From contig OY829538.1 in assembly GCA_963691705.1 (NCBI GenBank), positions 27,796,836 to 27,860,835 on the forward strand: DNA of 64,000 nt, given 5' to 3'. The translations under genes and the position numbers were made by a program. The notes under the pieces are model-generated. The model worked only from the letters and a program-made list of their open reading frames with translations, did no database searches and was not told where the DNA came from. How positions within the stretch are numbered: position 1 is the first letter of the stretch; each line of letters begins with the position of its first letter. Below are positions 22,255 through 35,093 of this stretch, in pieces. Origin of the DNA: Viola odorata. Its lineage: Eukaryota > Streptophyta > Magnoliopsida > Malpighiales > Violaceae.

Positions 22255-24230
22255 ATGATGGTCATGGGGTCTGTCATAACCCATCAGGTTGTTGAAGCTA
22301 GCTCTCTCAATGTTAAAACCTGTGATTTACATATTATTTCTTTGATTAAACCACTTGGTCTCCACTGTCTAGATGGAGTGGGTTTCTTCCATATAGAGAA
22401 AGGCTTTCTTTTCATGAATACGGGTTTTACAATCAAGGTGGACCAGATCTTCAGCCACAAGAACAAAGGGAACTACAAATTTCCTCCACTGCATGCAGTT
22501 GGCAACCCTGTTCTACCTCTTGATGTAGATCTGCCCCCACCAGCTCCTGAACCTCAGCCAGTCCTTGCACCACAACCTGCTCGTCCACCAAATCCTCCAT
22601 CAGTTGCTTCTAGTACCTCCCAGACAGATTCCCACAACTTAGCAACCCTCGCAGCTCGGACTGAGCTCCTGTGTGAGCTCTTTGAGCTCCAGCAAAAAAC
22701 TGCTAGCGGTAAATTGACCCGGAGGCCGTTGTACATGCCAAGATAAAGATGATGGTCATAGGGTCTGTCATAACCCATCAGGTTGTTCAAGCTAGCGCTC
22801 TCAATGTTAAAACCTGTGATTTACATATTATTTCTTTGATTAAACCACTTGGTTTCCACTGTCTAGATGGAATGGGTTTCTTCCATATAGAGAAAGGTTT
22901 TCTTTTGATGAATACAGGTCTCACAATCAAGGTAGACCAGATCTTCAGCCACAAGAATAAAGGGAACTACAAATTTCCTCCAGTGGATGCAGAAGGCAAC
23001 CCTGCTCTACCTCTTAAAGTGGATCTGCCCCCACCAGCTCCTGCACCTCAGCCAGTCCTTGCACCACAACCTGCTCGTCCACCAAATCCTCCATCAGCTG
23101 CTTCTAGTACCTCCCAGACAGATTCCCACAACTTAGCAACCCTCGCAGCTCGGACTGAGCTCCTGTGTGAGCTCTTTGAGCTCCAGCAAAAAACTGCTAG
23201 CGGTAAATTGACCCGGAGGCCGTTGTACATGCCAAGATAAAGATGATGGTCATAGGGTCTGTCATAACCCATCAGGCTGTTCAAGCTAGCTCTCTCAATG
23301 TTAAACCCTGTGATTTACATATTATTTCTTTGATTAATACAATTGGTCTCCACTGGCTAGATGGAATGGGTTTCTTCCATATAGAGAAAGGTTTTCTTTT
23401 GATGAATACAGGTTTCACAATCAAGGTGGACCAGATCTCCAGCCACAAGAACAAAGGGAACTACAAATTTCCTCCACTAGATGCAGAAGGCAACCATGTT
23501 CTACCTCTTGATGAAGATCTACCCCCACCAGCTCCTGCACCTCAGCCAGTCCTTGCACCACAACCTGCTCGTCCACCAAATCCTCCATCAGCTACTGCTA
23601 GTACCTCCCAAACAGATTCCCACAACTTAGCAACCCTCGCAGCTCGGACTGAGCTTCTGCGTGAGCTCTTTGAGCTCCAGCAAAAAACTGCTAGCGGTAA
23701 ATTGACCCGGAGGCCGTTGTACATGCCAAGATAAAGATGATGGTCATGGGGTCTGTCATAACCCATCAGGTTGTTCAAGCTAGCTCTCTCAATGTTAAAA
23801 CCTGTGATTTACATATTATTTCTTTGATTAAACTACTTGGTCTCCACTGTCTAGATGGAGTGGGTTTCTTCCATATAGAGAAAGGCTTTCTTTTCATGAA
23901 TACGGGTTTTACAATCAAGGTGGACCAGATCTTCAGCCACAAGAACAAAGGGAACTACAAATTTCCTCCACTGCATGCAGTTGGCAACCCTGTTCTACCT
24001 CTTCATGTAGATCTGCCCCCACCAGCTCCTGAACCTCAGCCAGTCCTTGCACCACAACCTGCTCGTCCACCAAATCCTCCATCAGTTGCTTCTAGTACCT
24101 CCCAGACAGATTCCCACAACTTAGCAACCCTCGCAGCTCGGACTGAGCTCCTGTGTGAGCTCTTTGAGCTCCAGCAAAAAACTGCTAGCGGTAAATTGAC
24201 CCGGAGGCCGTTGTACATGCCAAGATAAAG
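22255..24230 (+). repeat. Four units (A, B, C, A)
   Basis: Units start at 22255 (A, LHAV), 22749 (B-Q), 23243 (C, intact) and 23737 (A, Q14, IKLLGL, LHVD). The A-B-C order here is the simplest trimer, 1482 bp. The LHVD subtype of A becomes common to the right of this point. Confidence 0.85.
23243..23734 (+). CDS. Repeat-borne ORF, family C reference copy (163 aa)
   Basis: Family C is recognised by A12-V-Q, P22, INTIGL at 31-36, W38, S66, a linker reading LDAEGNHVLPLDED, SATASTS and R140. This copy is intact. That is unusual: only 10 of 29 family C units keep the full frame. The other intact ones start at 3982, 12871, 15835, 18798, 28675, 31639, 43985, 47937 and 49913. In most others a one-base deletion near codon 136 replaces the end of the leucine helix. 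Function is unknown. Confidence 0.28.
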   Translation: MMVIGSVITHQAVQASSLNVKPCDLHIISLINTIGLHWLDGMGFFHIEKGFLLMNTGFTIKVDQISSHKNKGNYKFPPLDAEGNHVLPLDEDLPPPAPAPQPVLAPQPARPPNPPSATASTSQTDSHNLATLAARTELLRELFELQQKTASGKLTRRPLYMPR

Positions 24231-24722
24231 ATGATGGTCATAGGGTCTGTCATAACCCATCAGGTTGTTCAAGCTAGCGCTATCAATGTTAAAACCTGTG
24301 ATTTACATATTATTTCTTTGATTAAACCACTTGGTTTCCACTGTCTAGATGGAGTGGGTTTCTTCCATATAGAGAACGGCTTTCTTTTCATGAATACGGG
24401 TTTTACAATCAAGGTGGACCAGATCTTCAGCCACAAGAACAAAGGGAACTACAAATTTCCTCCACTGCATGCAGTTGGCAACCCTGTTCTACCTCTTCAT
24501 GTAGATCTGCCCCCACCAGCTCCTGAACCTCAGCCAGTCCTTGCACCACAACCTGCTCGTCCACCAAATCCTCCATCAGTTGCTTCTAGTACCTCCCAAA
24601 CAGATTCCCACAACTTAGCAACCCTCGCAGCTCGGACTGAGCTCCTGTGTGAGCTCTTTGAGATCCAGCAAAAAACTGCTAGCGGTAAATTGACCCGGAG
24701 GCCGTTGTACATGCCAAGATAA
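24231..24722 (+). repeat. B/A hybrid unit (ASAI)
   Basis: The first 36 codons are B-like (A17, F36) with a private L18-to-I change; from V42 on the unit is family A (LHVD subtype, FEIQQ). It is the reverse of the common A/B hybrids. Its sister is at 26206. Confidence 0.85.
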
Positions 24723-25218
24723 AGATGATGGTCATAGGGTCTGTCATAACCCATCAGGTTGTTCAAGCTAGCGCTCTCAATGTTAAAACCTGTGATTTAC
24801 ATATTATTTCTTTGATTAAACCACTTGGTTTCCACTGTCTAGATGGAATGGGTTTCTTCCATATAGAGAAAGGTTTTCCTTTGATGAATACAGGTCTCAC
24901 AATCAAGGTAGACCAGATCTTCAGCCACAAGAATAAAGGGAACTACAAATTTCCTCCAGTGGATGCAGAAGGCAACCCTGCTCTACCTCTTAAAGTGGAT
25001 CTGCCCCCACCAGCTCCTGCACCTCAGCCAGTCCTTGCACCACAACCTGCTCGTCCACCAAATCCTCCATCAGCTGCTTCTAGTACCTCCCAGACAGATT
25101 CCCACAACTTAGCAACCCTCGCAGCTCGGACTGAGCTCCTGTGTGAGCTCTTTGAGCTCCAGCAAAAAACTGCTAGCGGTAAATTGACCCGGAGGCCGTT
25201 GTACATGCCAAGATAAAG

Positions 25219-25709
25219 ATGATGGTCATAGGGTCTGTCATAACCCATCAGGCTGTTCAAGCTAGCTCTCTCAATGTTAAACCCTGTGATTTACATATTA
25301 TTTCTTTGATTAATACAATTGGTCTCCACTGGCTAGATGGAATGGGTTTCTTCCATATAGAGAAAGGTTTTCTTTTGATGAATACAGGTTTCACAATCAA
25401 GGTGGACCAGATCTCCAGCCACAAGAACAAAGGGAACTACAAATTTCCTCCACTAGATGCAGAAGGCAACCATGTTCTACCTCTTGATGAAGATCTACCC
25501 CCACCAGCTCCTGCACCTCAGCCAGTCCTTGCACCACAACCTGCTCGTCCACCAAATCCTCCATCAGCTACTGCTAGTACCTCCCAAACAGATTCCCACA
25601 ACTTAGCCACCCTCGCAGCTCGGCTGAGCTTCTGCGTGAGCTCTTTGAGCTCCAGCAAAAAACTGCTAGCGGTAAATTGACCCGGAGGCCGTTGTACATG
25701 CCAAGATAA
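25219..25709 (+). pseudogene. Family C unit, deletion (four-unit block copy 1)
   Basis: It has the deletion after codon 135 and no other private change that I can see. It sits between a B (FPLM) unit and an A (Y66) unit, as does its twin at 27194. Confidence 0.86.
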
Positions 25710-26205
25710 AGATGATGGTCATGGGGTCTGTCATAACCCATCAGGTTGTTGAAGCTAGCTCTCTCAATGTTAAAACCTGTGATTTACATATTATTTCTTT
25801 GATTAAACCACTTGGTCTCCACTGTCTAGATGGAGTGGGTTTCTTCCATATAGAGAAAGGCTTTCTTTTCATGAATACGGGTTTTACAATCAAGGTGGAC
25901 CAGATCTACAGCCACAAGAACAAAGGGAACTACAAATTTCCTCCACTGCATGCAGAAGGCAACCCTGTTCTACCTCTTGATGTAGATCTGCCCCCACCAG
26001 CTCCTGAACCTCAGCCAGTCCTTGCACCACAACCTGCTCGTCCACCAAATCCTCCATCAGTTGCTTCTAGTACCTCCCAGACAGATTCCCACAACTTAGC
26101 AACCCTCGCAGCTCGGACTGAGCTCCTGTGTGAGCTCTTTGAGCTCCAGCAAAAAACTGCTAGCGGTAAATTGACCCGGAGGCCGTTGTACATGCCAAGA
26201 TAAAG

Positions 26206-28180
26206 ATGATGGTCATAGGGTCTGTCATAACCCATCAGGTTGTTCAAGCTAGCGCTATCAATGTTAAAACCTGTGATTTACATATTATTTCTTTGATTAA
26301 ACCACTTGGTTTCCACTGTCTAGATGGAGTGGGTTTCTTCCATATAGAGAAAGGCTTTCTTTTCATGAATACGGGTTTTACAATCAAGGTGGACCAGATC
26401 TTCAGCCACAAGAACAAAGGGAACTACAAATTTCCTCCACTGCATGCAGTTGGCAACCCTGTTCTACCTCTTCATGTAGATCTGCCCCCACCAGCTCCTG
26501 AACCTCAGCCAGTCCTTGCACCACAACCTGCTCGTCCACCAAATCCTCCATCAGTTGCTTCTAGTACCTCCCAAACAGATTCCCACAACTTAGCAACCCT
26601 CGCAGCTCGGACTGAGCTCCTGTGTGAGCTCTTTGAGATCCAGCAAAAAACTGCTAGCGGTAAATTGACCCGGAGGCCGTTGTACATGCCAAGATAAAGA
26701 TGATGGTCATAGGGTCTGTCATAACCCATCAGGTTGTTCAAGCTAGCGCTCTCAATGTTAAAACCTGTGATTTACATATTATTTCTTTGATTAAACCACT
26801 TGGTTTCCACTGTCTAGATGGAATGGGTTTCTTCCATATAGAGAAAGGTTTTCCTTTGATGAATACAGGTCTCACAATCAAGGTAGACCAGATCTTCAGC
26901 CACAAGAATAAAGGGAACTACAAATTTCCTCCAGTGGATGCAGAAGGCAACCCTGCTCTACCTCTTAAAGTGGATCTGCCCCCACCAGCTCCTGCACCTC
27001 AGCCAGTCCTTGCACCACAACCTGCTCGTCCACCAAATCCTCCATCAGCTGCTTCTAGTACCTCCCAGACAGATTCCCACAACTTAGCAACCCTCGCAGC
27101 TCGGACTGAGCTCCTGTGTGAGCTCTTTGAGCTCCAGCAAAAAACTGCTAGCGGTAAATTGACCCGGAGGCCGTTGTACATGCCAAGATAAAGATGATGG
27201 TCATAGGGTCTGTCATAACCCATCAGGCTGTTCAAGCTAGCTCTCTCAATGTTAAACCCTGTGATTTACATATTATTTCTTTGATTAATACAATTGGTCT
27301 CCACTGGCTAGATGGAATGGGTTTCTTCCATATAGAGAAAGGTTTTCTTTTGATGAATACAGGTTTCACAATCAAGGTGGACCAGATCTCCAGCCACAAG
27401 AACAAAGGGAACTACAAATTTCCTCCACTAGATGCAGAAGGCAACCATGTTCTACCTCTTGATGAAGATCTACCCCCACCAGCTCCTGCACCTCAGCCAG
27501 TCCTTGCACCACAACCTGCTCGTCCACCAAATCCTCCATCAGCTACTGCTAGTACCTCCCAAACAGATTCCCACAACTTAGCCACCCTCGCAGCTCGGCT
27601 GAGCTTCTGCGTGAGCTCTTTGAGCTCCAGCAAAAAACTGCTAGCGGTAAATTGACCCGGAGGCCGTTGTACATGCCAAGATAAAGATGATGGTCATGGG
27701 GTCTGTCATAACCCATCAGGTTGTTGAAGCTAGCTCTCTCAATGTTAAAACCTGTGATTTACATATTATTTCTTTGATTAAACCACTTGGTCTCCACTGT
27801 CTAGATGGAGTGGGTTTCTTCCATATAGAGAAAGGCTTTCTTTTCATGAATACGGGTTTTACAATCAAGGTGGACCAGATCTACAGCCACAAGAACAAAG
27901 GGAACTACAAATTTCCTCCACTGCATGCAGAAGGCAACCCTGTTCTACCTCTTGATGTAGATCTGCCCCCACCAGCTCCTGAACCTCAGCCAGTCCTTGC
28001 ACCACAACCTGCTCGTCCACCAAATCCTCCATCAGTTGCTTCTAGTACCTCCCAGACAGATTCCCACAACTTAGCAACCCTCGCAGCTCGGACTGAGCTC
28101 CTGTGTGAGCTCTTTGAGCTCCAGCAAAAAACTGCTAGCGGTAAATTGACCCGGAGGCCGTTGTACATGCCAAGATAAAG
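26206..28180 (+). repeat. Four-unit higher-order repeat, copy 2
   Basis: Units start at 26206, 26700, 27194 and 27687 in the same order as the preceding block. The hybrid unit here has the normal IEKGF, so the N49 change at 24231 arose after the duplication or was lost in this copy. Confidence 0.9.
27194..27684 (+). pseudogene. Family C unit, deletion (four-unit block copy 2)
   Basis: It looks identical to the unit at 25219, 1975 bp upstream. Confidence 0.86.
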
Positions 28181-28672
28181 ATGATGGTCATAGGGTCTGT
28201 CATAACCCATCAGGTTGTTCAAGCTAGCGCTCTCAATGTTAAAACCTGTGATTTACATATTATTTCTTTGATTAAACCACTTGGTTTCCACTGTCTAGAT
28301 GGAATGGGTTTCTTCCATATAGAGAAAGGTTTTCCTTTGATGAATACAGGTCTCACAATCAAGGTAGACCAGATCTTCAGCCACAAGAATAAAGGGAACT
28401 AAAAATTTCCTCCAGTGGATGCAGAAGGCAACCCTGCTCTACCTCTTAAAGTGGATCTGCCCCCACCAGCTCCTGCACCTAAGCCAATCCTTGCACCACA
28501 ACCTGCTCGTCCACCAAATCCTCCATCAGCTGCTTCTAGTACCTCCCAGACAGATTCCCACAACTTAGCAACCCTCGCAGCTCGGACTGAGCTCCTGTGT
28601 GAGCTCTTTGAGCTCCAGCAAAAAACTGCTAGCGGTAAATTGACCCGGAGGCCGTTGTACATCCCAAGATAA
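28181..28672 (+). pseudogene. Family B unit with stop at codon 74
   Basis: TAC of the NYK motif is TAA (28400-28402), leaving a 73-residue head. The downstream frame stays open from the GTGGATG codons (85 residues from 28415). It also has PIL and ATCCCAAGA at the end. Confidence 0.86.
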
Positions 28673-30653
28673 AGATGATGGTCATAGGGTCTGTCATAAC
28701 CCATCAGGCTGTTCAAGCTAGCTCTCTCAATGTTAAACCCTGTGATTTACATATTATTTCTTTGATTAATACAATTGGTCTCCACTGGCTAGATGGAATG
28801 GGTTTCTTCCATATAGAGAAAGGTTTTCTTTTGATGAATACAGGTTTCACAATCAAGGTGGACCAGATCTCCAGCCACAAGAACAAAGGGAACTACAAAT
28901 TTCCTCCACTAGATGCAGAAGGCAACCATGTTCTACCTCTTGATGAAGATCTACCCCCACCAGCTCCTGCACCTCAGCCAGTCCTTGCACCACAACCTGC
29001 TCGTCCACCAAATCCTCCATCAGCTACTGCTAGTACCTCCCAAACAGATTCCCACAACTTAGCCACCCTCGCAGCTCGGACTGAGCTTCTGCGTGAGCTC
29101 TTTGAGCTCCAGCAAAAAACTGCTAGCGGTAAATTGACCCGGAGGCCGTTGTACATGCCAAGATAAAGATGATGGTCATGGGGTCTGTCATAACCCATCA
29201 GGTTGTTGAAGCTAGCTCTCTCAATGTTAAAACCTGTGATTTACATATTATTTCTTTGATTAAACCACTTGGTCTCCACTGTCTAGATGGAGTGGGTTTC
29301 TTCCATATAGAGAAAGGCTTTCTTTTCATGAATACGGGTTTTACAATCAAGGTGGACCAGATCTACAGCCACAAGAACAAAGGGAACTACAAATTTCCTC
29401 CACTGCATGCAGAAGGCAACCCTGTTCTACCTCTTGATGTAGATCTGCCCCCACCAGCTCCTGAACCTCAGCCAGTCCTTGCACCACAACCTGCTCGTCC
29501 ACCAAATCCTCCATCAGTTGCTTCTAGTACCTCCCAGACAGATTCCCACAACTTAGCAACCCTCGCAGCTCGGACTGAGCTCCTGTGTGAGCTCTTTGAG
29601 CTCCAGCAAAAAACTGCTAGCGGTAAATTGACCCGGAGGCCGTTGTACATGCCAAGATAAAGATGATGGTCATAGGGTCTGTCATAACCCATCAGGTTGT
29701 TCAAGCTAGCGCTCTCAATGTTAAAACCTGTGATTTACATATTATTTCTTTGATTAAACCACTTGGTTTCCACTGTCTAGATGGAATGGGTTTCTTCCAT
29801 ATAGGGAAAGGTTTTCTTTTGATGAATACAAGTCTCACAATCAAGGTGGACCAGATCTTCAGCCACAAGAATAAAGGGAACTACAAATTTCCTCCAGTGG
29901 ATGCAGAAGGCAACCCTGCTCTACCTCTTAAAGTGGATCTGCCCCCACCAGCTCCTGCACCTAAGCCAGTCCTTGCACCACAACCTGCTCGTCCACCAAA
30001 TACTCCATCAGCTACTGCTAGTTCCTCCCAAACAGATTCCCACAACTTAGCAACCCTCGCAGCTCGGACTGAGCTTCTGCGTGAGCTCTTTGAGCTCCAG
30101 CAAAAAACTGCTAGCGGTAAATTGACCCGGAGGCCGTTGTACATGCCAAGATAAAGATGATGGTGATGGGGTCTGTCATAACCCATCAGGTTGTTCAAGC
30201 TAGCTCTCTCAATGTTAAAACCTGTGATTTACATATTATTTCTTTGATTAAACCACTTGGTCTCCACTGTCTAGATGGAGTGGGTTTTTTCCATATAGAG
30301 AAAGGCTTTCTTTTCATGAATACGGGTTTTACAATCAAGGTGGACCAGATCTTCAGCCACAAGAACAAAGGGAACTACAAATTTCCTCCACTGCATGCAG
30401 TTGGCAACCCTGTTCTACCTCTTGATGTAGATCTGCCCCCACCAGCTCCTGAACCTCAGCCAGTCCTTGCACCACAACCTGCTCGTCCACCAAATCCTCC
30501 ATCAGTTGCTTCTAGTACCTCCCAGAAAGATTCCCACAACTTAGCAACCCTCGCAGCTCGGACTGAGCTCCTGTGTGAGCTCTTTGAGCTCCAGCAAAAA
30601 ACTGCTAGCGGTAAATTGACCCGGAGGCCGTTGTACATGCCAAGATAAAGATC

Positions 30654-31142
30654 ATGGTGATGGGGTCTGTCATAACCCATCAGGTTGTTCAAGCTAGCTC
30701 TCTCAATGTTAAAACCTGTGATTTACATATTATTTCTTTGATTAAACCACTTGGTCTCCACTGTCTAGATGGAGTGGGTTTCTTCCATATAGAGAAAGGC
30801 TTTCTTTTCATGAATACGGGTTTTACAATCAAGGTGGACCAGATCTTCAGCCACAAGAACAAAGGGAACTACAAATTTCCTCCACTGCATGCAGTTGGCA
30901 ACCCTGTTCTACCTCTTCATGTAGATCTGCCCCCACCAGCTCCTGAACCTCAGCCAGTCCTTGCACCACAACCTGCTCGTCCACCAAATCCTCCATCAGT
31001 TGCTTCTAGTACCTCCCAGACAGATTCCCACAACTTAGCAACCCTCGCAGCTCGGACTGAGCTCCTGTGTGAGCTCTTTGAGATCCAGCAAAAAACTGCT
31101 AGCGGTAAATTGACCCGGAGGCCGTTGTACATGCCAAGATAA
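30654..31142 (+). CDS. Family A ORF with first ATG lost (162 aa)
   Basis: The ATG-ATG pair is ATC-ATG, so the ORF starts at the second ATG and reads MVMGS. The same change is at 33618 and 38062. The frame is otherwise intact, with the LHVD and FEIQQ changes. Whether any of these ORFs is translated is unknown. Confidence 0.25.
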   Translation: MVMGSVITHQVVQASSLNVKTCDLHIISLIKPLGLHCLDGVGFFHIEKGFLFMNTGFTIKVDQIFSHKNKGNYKFPPLHAVGNPVLPLHVDLPPPAPEPQPVLAPQPARPPNPPSVASSTSQTDSHNLATLAARTELLCELFEIQQKTASGKLTRRPLYMPR

Positions 31143-31144
31143 AG

Positions 31145-31636
31145 ATGATGGTCATAGGGTCTGTCATAACCCATCAGGTTGTTCAAGCTAGCGCTCTCAA
31201 TGTTAAAACCTGTGATTTACATATTATTTCTTTGATTAAACCACTTGGTTTCCACTGTCTAGATGGAATGGGTTTCTTCCATATAGAGAAAGGTTTTCCT
31301 TTGATGAATACAGGTCTCACAATCAAGGTAGACCAGATCTTCAGCCACAAGAATAATGGGAACTAAAAATTTCCTCCAGTGGATGCAGAAGGCAACCCTG
31401 CTCTACCTCTTAAAGTGGATCTGCCCCCACCAGCTCCTGCACCAAAGCCAATCCTTGCACCACAACCTGCTCGTCCACCAAATCCTCCATCAGCTGCTTC
31501 TAGTACCTCCCAGACAGATTCCCACAACTTAGCAACCCTCGCAGCTCGGACTGAGCTCCTGTGTGAGCTCTTTGAGCTCCAGCAAAAAACTGCTAGCGGT
31601 AAATTGACCCGGAGGCCGTTGTACATCCCAAGATAA
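31145..31636 (+). pseudogene. Family B unit with stop at codon 74, copy 2
   Basis: It has the same TAA (31364-31366) as 28181, with an additional K71-to-N change just before it and a silent change in the linker. Confidence 0.86.
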
Positions 31637-34108
31637 AGATGATGGTCATAGGGTCTGTCATAACCCATCAGGCTGTTCAAGCTAGCTCTCTCAATGTTAA
31701 ACCCTGTGATTTACATATTATTTCTTTGATTAATACAATTGGTCTCCACTGGCTAGATGGAATGGGTTTCTTCCATATAGAGAAAGGTTTTCTTTTGATG
31801 AATACAGGTTTCACAATCAAGGTGGACCAGATCTCCAGCCACAAGAACAAAGGGAACTACAAATTTCCTCCACTAGATGCAGAAGGCAACCATGTTCTAC
31901 CTCTTGATGAAGATCTACCCCCACCAGCTCCTGCACCTCAGCCAGTCCTTGCACCACAACCTGCTCGTCCACCAAATCCTCCATCAGCTACTGCTAGTAC
32001 CTCCCAAACAGATTCCCACAACTTAGCCACCCTCGCAGCTCGGACTGAGCTTCTGCGTGAGCTCTTTGAGCTCCAGCAAAAAACTGCTAGCGGTAAATTG
32101 ACCCGGAGGCCGTTGTACATGCCAAGATAAAGATGATGGTCATGGGGTCTGTCATAACCCATCAGGTTGTTGAAGCTAGCTCTCTCAATGTTAAAACCTG
32201 TGATTTACATATTATTTCTTTGATTAAACCACTTGGTCTCCACTGTCTAGATGGAGTGGGTTTCTTCCATATAGAGAAAGGCTTTCTTTTCATGAATACG
32301 GGTTTTACAATCAAGGTGGACCAGATCTACAGCCACAAGAACAAAGGGAACTACAAATTTCCTCCACTGCATGCAGAAGGCAACCCTGTTCTACCTCTTG
32401 ATGTAGATCTGCCCCCACCAGCTCCTGAACCTCAGCCAGTCCTTGCACCACAACCTGCTCGTCCACCAAATCCTCCATCAGTTGCTTCTAGTACCTCCCA
32501 GACAGATTCCCACAACTTAGCAACCCTCGCAGCTCGGACTGAGCTCCTGTGTGAGCTCTTTGAGCTCCAGCAAAAAACTGCTAGCGGTAAATTGACCCGG
32601 AGGCCGTTGTACATGCCAAGATAAAGATGATGGTCATAGGGTCTGTCATAACCCATCAGGTTGTTCAAGCTAGCGCTCTCAATGTTAAAACCTGTGATTT
32701 ACATATTATTTCTTTGATTAAACCACTTGGTTTCCACTGTCTAGATGGAATGGGTTTCTTCCATATAGGGAAAGGTTTTCTTTTGATGAATACAAGTCTC
32801 ACAATCAAGGTGGACCAGATCTTCAGCCACAAGAATAAAGGGAACTACAAATTTCCTCCAGTGGATGCAGAAGGCAACCCTGCTCTACCTCTTAAAGTGG
32901 ATCTGCCCCCACCAGCTCCTGCACCTAAGCCAGTCCTTGCACCACAACCTGCTCGTCCACCAAATACTCCATCAGCTACTGCTAGTTCCTCCCAAACAGA
33001 TTCCCACAACTTAGCAACCCTCGCAGCTCGGACTGAGCTTCTGCGTGAGCTCTTTGAGCTCCAGCAAAAAACTGCTAGCGGTAAATTGACCCGGAGGCCG
33101 TTGTACATGCCAAGATAAAGATGATGGTGATGGGGTCTGTCATAACCCATCAGGTTGTTCAAGCTAGCTCTCTCAATGTTAAAACCTGTGATTTACATAT
33201 TATTTCTTTGATTAAACCACTTGGTCTCCACTGTCTAGATGGAGTGGGTTTTTTCCATATAGAGAAAGGCTTTCTTTTCATGAATACGGGTTTTACAATC
33301 AAGGTGGACCAGATCTTCAGCCACAAGAACAAAGGGAACTACAAATTTCCTCCACTGCATGCAGTTGGCAACCCTGTTCTACCTCTTGATGTAGATCTGC
33401 CCCCACCAGCTCCTGAACCTCAGCCAGTCCTTGCACCACAACCTGCTCGTCCACCAAATCCTCCATCAGTTGCTTCTAGTACCTCCCAGACAGATTCCCA
33501 CAACTTAGCAACCCTCGCAGCTCGGACTGAGCTCCTGTGTGAGCTCTTTGAGCTCCAGCAAAAAACTGCTAGCGGTAAATTGACCCGGAGGCCGTTGTAC
33601 ATGCCAAGATAAAGATCATGGTGATGGGGTCTGTCATAACCCATCAGGTTGTTCAAGCTAGCTCTCTCAATGTTAAAACCTGTGATTTACATATTATTTC
33701 TTTGATTAAACCACTTGGTCTCCACTGTCTAGATGGAGTGGGTTTCTTCCATATAGAGAAAGGCTTTCTTTTCATGAATACGGGTTTTACAATCAAGGTG
33801 GACCAGATCTTCAGCCACAAGAACAAAGGGAACTACAAATTTCCTCCACTGCATGCAGTTGGCAACCCTGTTCTACCTCTTCATGTAGATCTGCCCCCAC
33901 CAGCTCCTGAACCTCAGCCAGTCCTTGCACCACAACCTGCTCGTCCACCAAATCCTCCATCAGTTGCTTCTAGTACCTCCCAGACAGATTCCCACAACTT
34001 AGCAACCCTCGCAGCTCGGACTGAGCTCCTGTGTGAGCTCTTTGAGATCCAGCAAAAAACTGCTAGCGGTAAATTGACCCGGAGGCCGTTGTACATGCCA
34101 AGATAAAG
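31145..34108 (+). repeat. Six-unit higher-order repeat, copy 2 (second type)
   Basis: Units start at 31145, 31639, 32133, 32627, 33121 and 33615. They share the internal stop, the IGKGF/MNTSLT changes, the GTGATGG variant and the lost first ATG with the block at 28181. The first unit adds its own change (NNGN before the stop). Confidence 0.92.
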
Positions 34109-34602
34109 ATGATGGTCATAGGGTCTGTCATAACCCATCAGGTTGTTCAAGCTAGCGCTCTCAATGTTAAAACCTGTGATTTACATATTATTTCTTTGAT
34201 TAAACCACTTGGTTTCCACTGTCTAGATGGAATGGGTTTCTTCCATATAGAGAAAGGTTTTCCTTTGATGAATACAGGTCTCACAATCAAGGTAGACCAG
34301 ATCTTCAGCCACAAGAATAAAGGGAACTACAAATTTCCTCCAGTGGATGCAGAAGGCAACCCTGCTCTACCTCTTAAAGTGGATCTGCCCCCACCAGCTC
34401 CTGCACCTCAGCCAGTCCTTGCACCACAACCTGCTCGTCCACCAAATCCTCCATCAGCTGCTTCTAGTACCTCCCAGACAGATTCCCACAACTTAGCAAC
34501 CCTCGCAGCTCGGACTGAGCTCCTGTGTGAGCTCTTTGAGCTCCAGCAAAAAACTGCTAGCGGTAGATTGACCCGTAGGCCGTTGTACATGCCAAGATAA
34601 AG

Positions 34603-35093
34603 ATGATGGTCATAGGGTCTGTCATAACCCATCAGGCTGTTCAAGCTAGCTCTCTCAATGTTAAACCCTGTGATTTACATATTATTTCTTTGATTAATAC
34701 AATTGGTCTCCACTGGCTAGATGGAATGGGTTTCTTCCATATAGAGAAAGGTTTTCTTTTGATGAATACAGGTTTCACAATCAAGGTGGACCAGATCTCC
34801 AGCCACAAGAACAAAGGGAACTACAAATTTCCTCCACTAGATGCAGAAGGCAACCATGTTCTACCTCTTGATGAAGATCTACCCCCACCAGCTCCTGCAC
34901 CTCAGCCAGTCCTTGCACCACAACCTGCTCGTCCACCAAATCCTCCATCAGCTACTGCTAGTACCTCCCAAACAGATTCCCACAACTTAGCCACCCTCGC
35001 AGCTCGGCTGAGCTTCTGCGTGAGCTCTTTGAGCTCCAGCAAAAAACTGCTAGCGGTAAATTGACCCGGAGGCCGTTGTACATGCCAAGATAA
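34603..35093 (+). pseudogene. Family C unit, deletion (five-unit block)
   Basis: First of three equivalent C units (with 39047 and 41516) that open each five-unit block. Codons after 135 are shifted. Confidence 0.86.

Larger units (their letters stand above)
24231..26205 (+). repeat. Four-unit higher-order repeat, copy 1
   Basis: Order: 24231 B/A hybrid (ASAI, LHVD, FEIQQ, with private IENGF), 24725 B (FPLM), 25219 C (deletion), 25712 A (Y66, LHAE). The period is 1975 bp because the C unit is 493 bp. Confidence 0.9.
28181..31144 (+). repeat. Six-unit higher-order repeat, copy 1 (second type)
   Basis: Order: 28181 B (FPLM, stop at codon 74), 28675 C (intact), 29169 A (Y66, LHAE), 29663 B-K (IGKGF, MNTSLT), 30157 A (GTGATGG near the start, QKDS), 30651 A (first ATG changed to ATC, LHVD, FEIQQ). 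The next copy begins 2964 bp later. Confidence 0.92.
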
